Positions 62,999-64,000 of a DNA stretch of 64,000 bases are shown piece by piece. Position 1 is the stretch's first letter. Each line of letters begins with the position of its first letter. The notes under the pieces are model-generated. The model saw only the letters and a list, made by a program, of their open reading frames with translations, made no database searches and was not told where the DNA came from. Origin of the DNA: Psychrobacter sp. 28M-43 (GTDB lineage Bacteria; Pseudomonadota; Gammaproteobacteria; Pseudomonadales; Moraxellaceae); contig NZ_CP061739.1 of assembly GCF_014770435.1 (NCBI RefSeq), positions 1,612,001 through 1,676,000 on the forward strand, written 5' to 3'. Position numbers and translations under genes: made by a program.

Positions 62999-64000
62999 TT
63001 ATAACTGAGCTTGAAGTTGTGCCAGTCGGTCATATAAGCGTTGAGTACTTTCATCAATCAATGAACCTGCTTGATGAAATATATCCAGATAAACCTCAGT
63101 GTTTACACTGTCTTCACATGGCCGAAACTCTACACCCAGTAAAAACAAATCATCCATTACTGGCTCCTGTAATTGGACATTAATATCTGACAATAAATCT
63201 TTATAAGAAAGCCTAACATTCTCTGCACTCAGCGAACTGCTACCGTCTTGCGCATAAAACACCATGAGATAATGGCGTCCAAATACATGATAAGAATGCT
63301 CATGACGGACATAACCATTCCAGCGCGAGTCTTGATCCATGGTTCTATAAGCTAAGATTTTTTCTACTAGGCATGCATAGGTATATATTGACTCATCTAC
63401 CAAAATATCAACCTGCTCATTTGGTAAAGGTGTACCTGCTTCATGATAACGCTCAATCACGCTGTTAAACAGCTTGAACCACATACCAGTATTTTTTCGC
63501 ATCTCAGCCATTAAGGCGTCGGCATATATAGTCTGATTTGGCTCTACTGCTTTAAGTAAACGCAATTCAACTTGCTCAATTAACTCACTATCAATTAGCT
63601 GCTCTTGCACCCTAATCGCTCTTTGATGAAAGTCCGGTGATTGTAGAAACTGTTTAAGCAATGTCGATTCGTTTTGAAATGATGCAAAGCTAGATAGTTG
63701 ACGACGATGGAAGTCTAAAAAGGTTGTTAAATCACTTGGCGTCACCAACTGATCGAGGATATCAACGAAGTTTTGATGACTAAAGACTTGTAGGATACTT
63801 TGCTCATCATCTAAGTCTAAAACACAGTCTTCTGCAAAAAACCGACTGCCATATTCGTAGCCAACTACATAAGATGAATGACCCGATTGATCGTCTTGAT
63901 GATTGATAGACAATGACGTTAAGCCAATAAAATAAACCGCTTTATCAGTTGTCGCGGCACTTCTATCTACAATTAGGCTGTCGTTTTTTTGATAAATCTG
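62999..64000 (-). CDS. Unrecognised gene, 5' end outside window
   Basis: The frame is open from TAA 62999 to the right edge of the window, at least 333 codons. The start is not visible; a TTG at 63913 is only an internal candidate because the frame continues upstream as QIYQKNDSLIVDRSAATTDKAV. The product contains YVVGYEYGSRFFAEDCVLDLDDEQ, many acidic residues, and HEHSYHVFGRHYLMVFYAQDGSSS, with no signal peptide in the visible part. I cannot assign a family. It precedes dnaX on the same strand with a 69-bp gap and may be co-transcribed with it. Confidence 0.6.
   Translation of the reverse strand, partial: QIYQKNDSLIVDRSAATTDKAVYFIGLTSLSINHQDDQSGHSSYVVGYEYGSRFFAEDCVLDLDDEQSILQVFSHQNFVDILDQLVTPSDLTTFLDFHRRQLSSFASFQNESTLLKQFLQSPDFHQRAIRVQEQLIDSELIEQVELRLLKAVEPNQTIYADALMAEMRKNTGMWFKLFNSVIERYHEAGTPLPNEQVDILVDESIYTYACLVEKILAYRTMDQDSRWNGYVRHEHSYHVFGRHYLMVFYAQDGSSSLSAENVRLSYKDLLSDINVQLQEPVMDDLFLLGVEFRPCEDSVNTEVYLDIFHQAGSLIDESTQRLYDRLAQLQAQL

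Overview
This window looks like chromosomal DNA of a Psychrobacter-type gammaproteobacterium (Moraxellaceae). That is inferred from the moderately AT-rich base composition, the Moraxellaceae-like housekeeping proteins (large 1.6-kb-residue-class GDH2, DnaX, CysI + DUF934, paired bacterioferritins), and the many compact A/T-flanked intrinsic terminators. No rRNA, tRNA, CRISPR array or intact insertion sequence was found.

Layout. (1) 1-2.5 kb: 3'-truncated ppc (PEP carboxylase), minus strand. (2) 2.7-5.3 kb: an intact P4-type tyrosine integrase beside 1.3 kb without genes, with repeats that look like recombinase or control sites; probably a decayed island. (3) 5.3-8.0 kb: small secreted and lipoprotein genes, a broken rhuM-like gene, and the metallopeptidase gene mtfA. 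(4) 8.1-11.4 kb: a TetR repressor divergent from a flavin oxidoreductase + DUF2855 pair, with two palindromic operators inside the divergent promoter. (5) 12.4-16.4 kb: an Anbu proteasome-like operon: a circularly permuted ATP-grasp fused to an alpha-E domain, a transglutaminase-like protease, and the Anbu peptidase. (6) 16.5-29.7 kb: UvrA2-like ATPase, DUF819 membrane protein, DEAD-box helicase with Gly/Arg tail, DUF1176 protein, YghU-type glutathione transferase, MFS exporter, then an iron-storage group (two complementary bacterioferritins, Bfd, ArsR-type regulator, two Fur-like boxes). (7) 29.8-42.9 kb: a sulfate assimilation block: two Sbp lipoproteins with CysT, CysW and a short CysA; sat; cysI-DUF934-cysH; cysG. 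(8) 43-48.6 kb: sbcD-sbcC. (9) 48.7-64 kb: housekeeping genes gdhB, purD, a UbiB/ABC1 kinase, a divergent TrmB-like methyltransferase, yacG-argD, a LysR regulator, dnaX with a perfect 14-copy 18-bp repeat, and an unrecognised gene running off the right edge.

How the genes work together. The sulfur block holds sulfate import (Sbp/CysT/CysW/CysA), activation (Sat), reduction of the activated sulfate (CysH), sulfite reduction (CysI), and synthesis of the sirohaem that CysI needs (CysG). No APS kinase (CysC) or CysJ flavoprotein is present here. The bacterioferritin pair plus Bfd forms an iron storage and release module. The Anbu operon is the least understood system: it combines a predicted peptide-bond-forming enzyme, a transglutaminase-like protease and a self-compartmentalising Thr protease, and its substrate is unknown. 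The TetR/oxidoreductase/DUF2855 cassette looks like an inducible, uncharacterised redox pathway.
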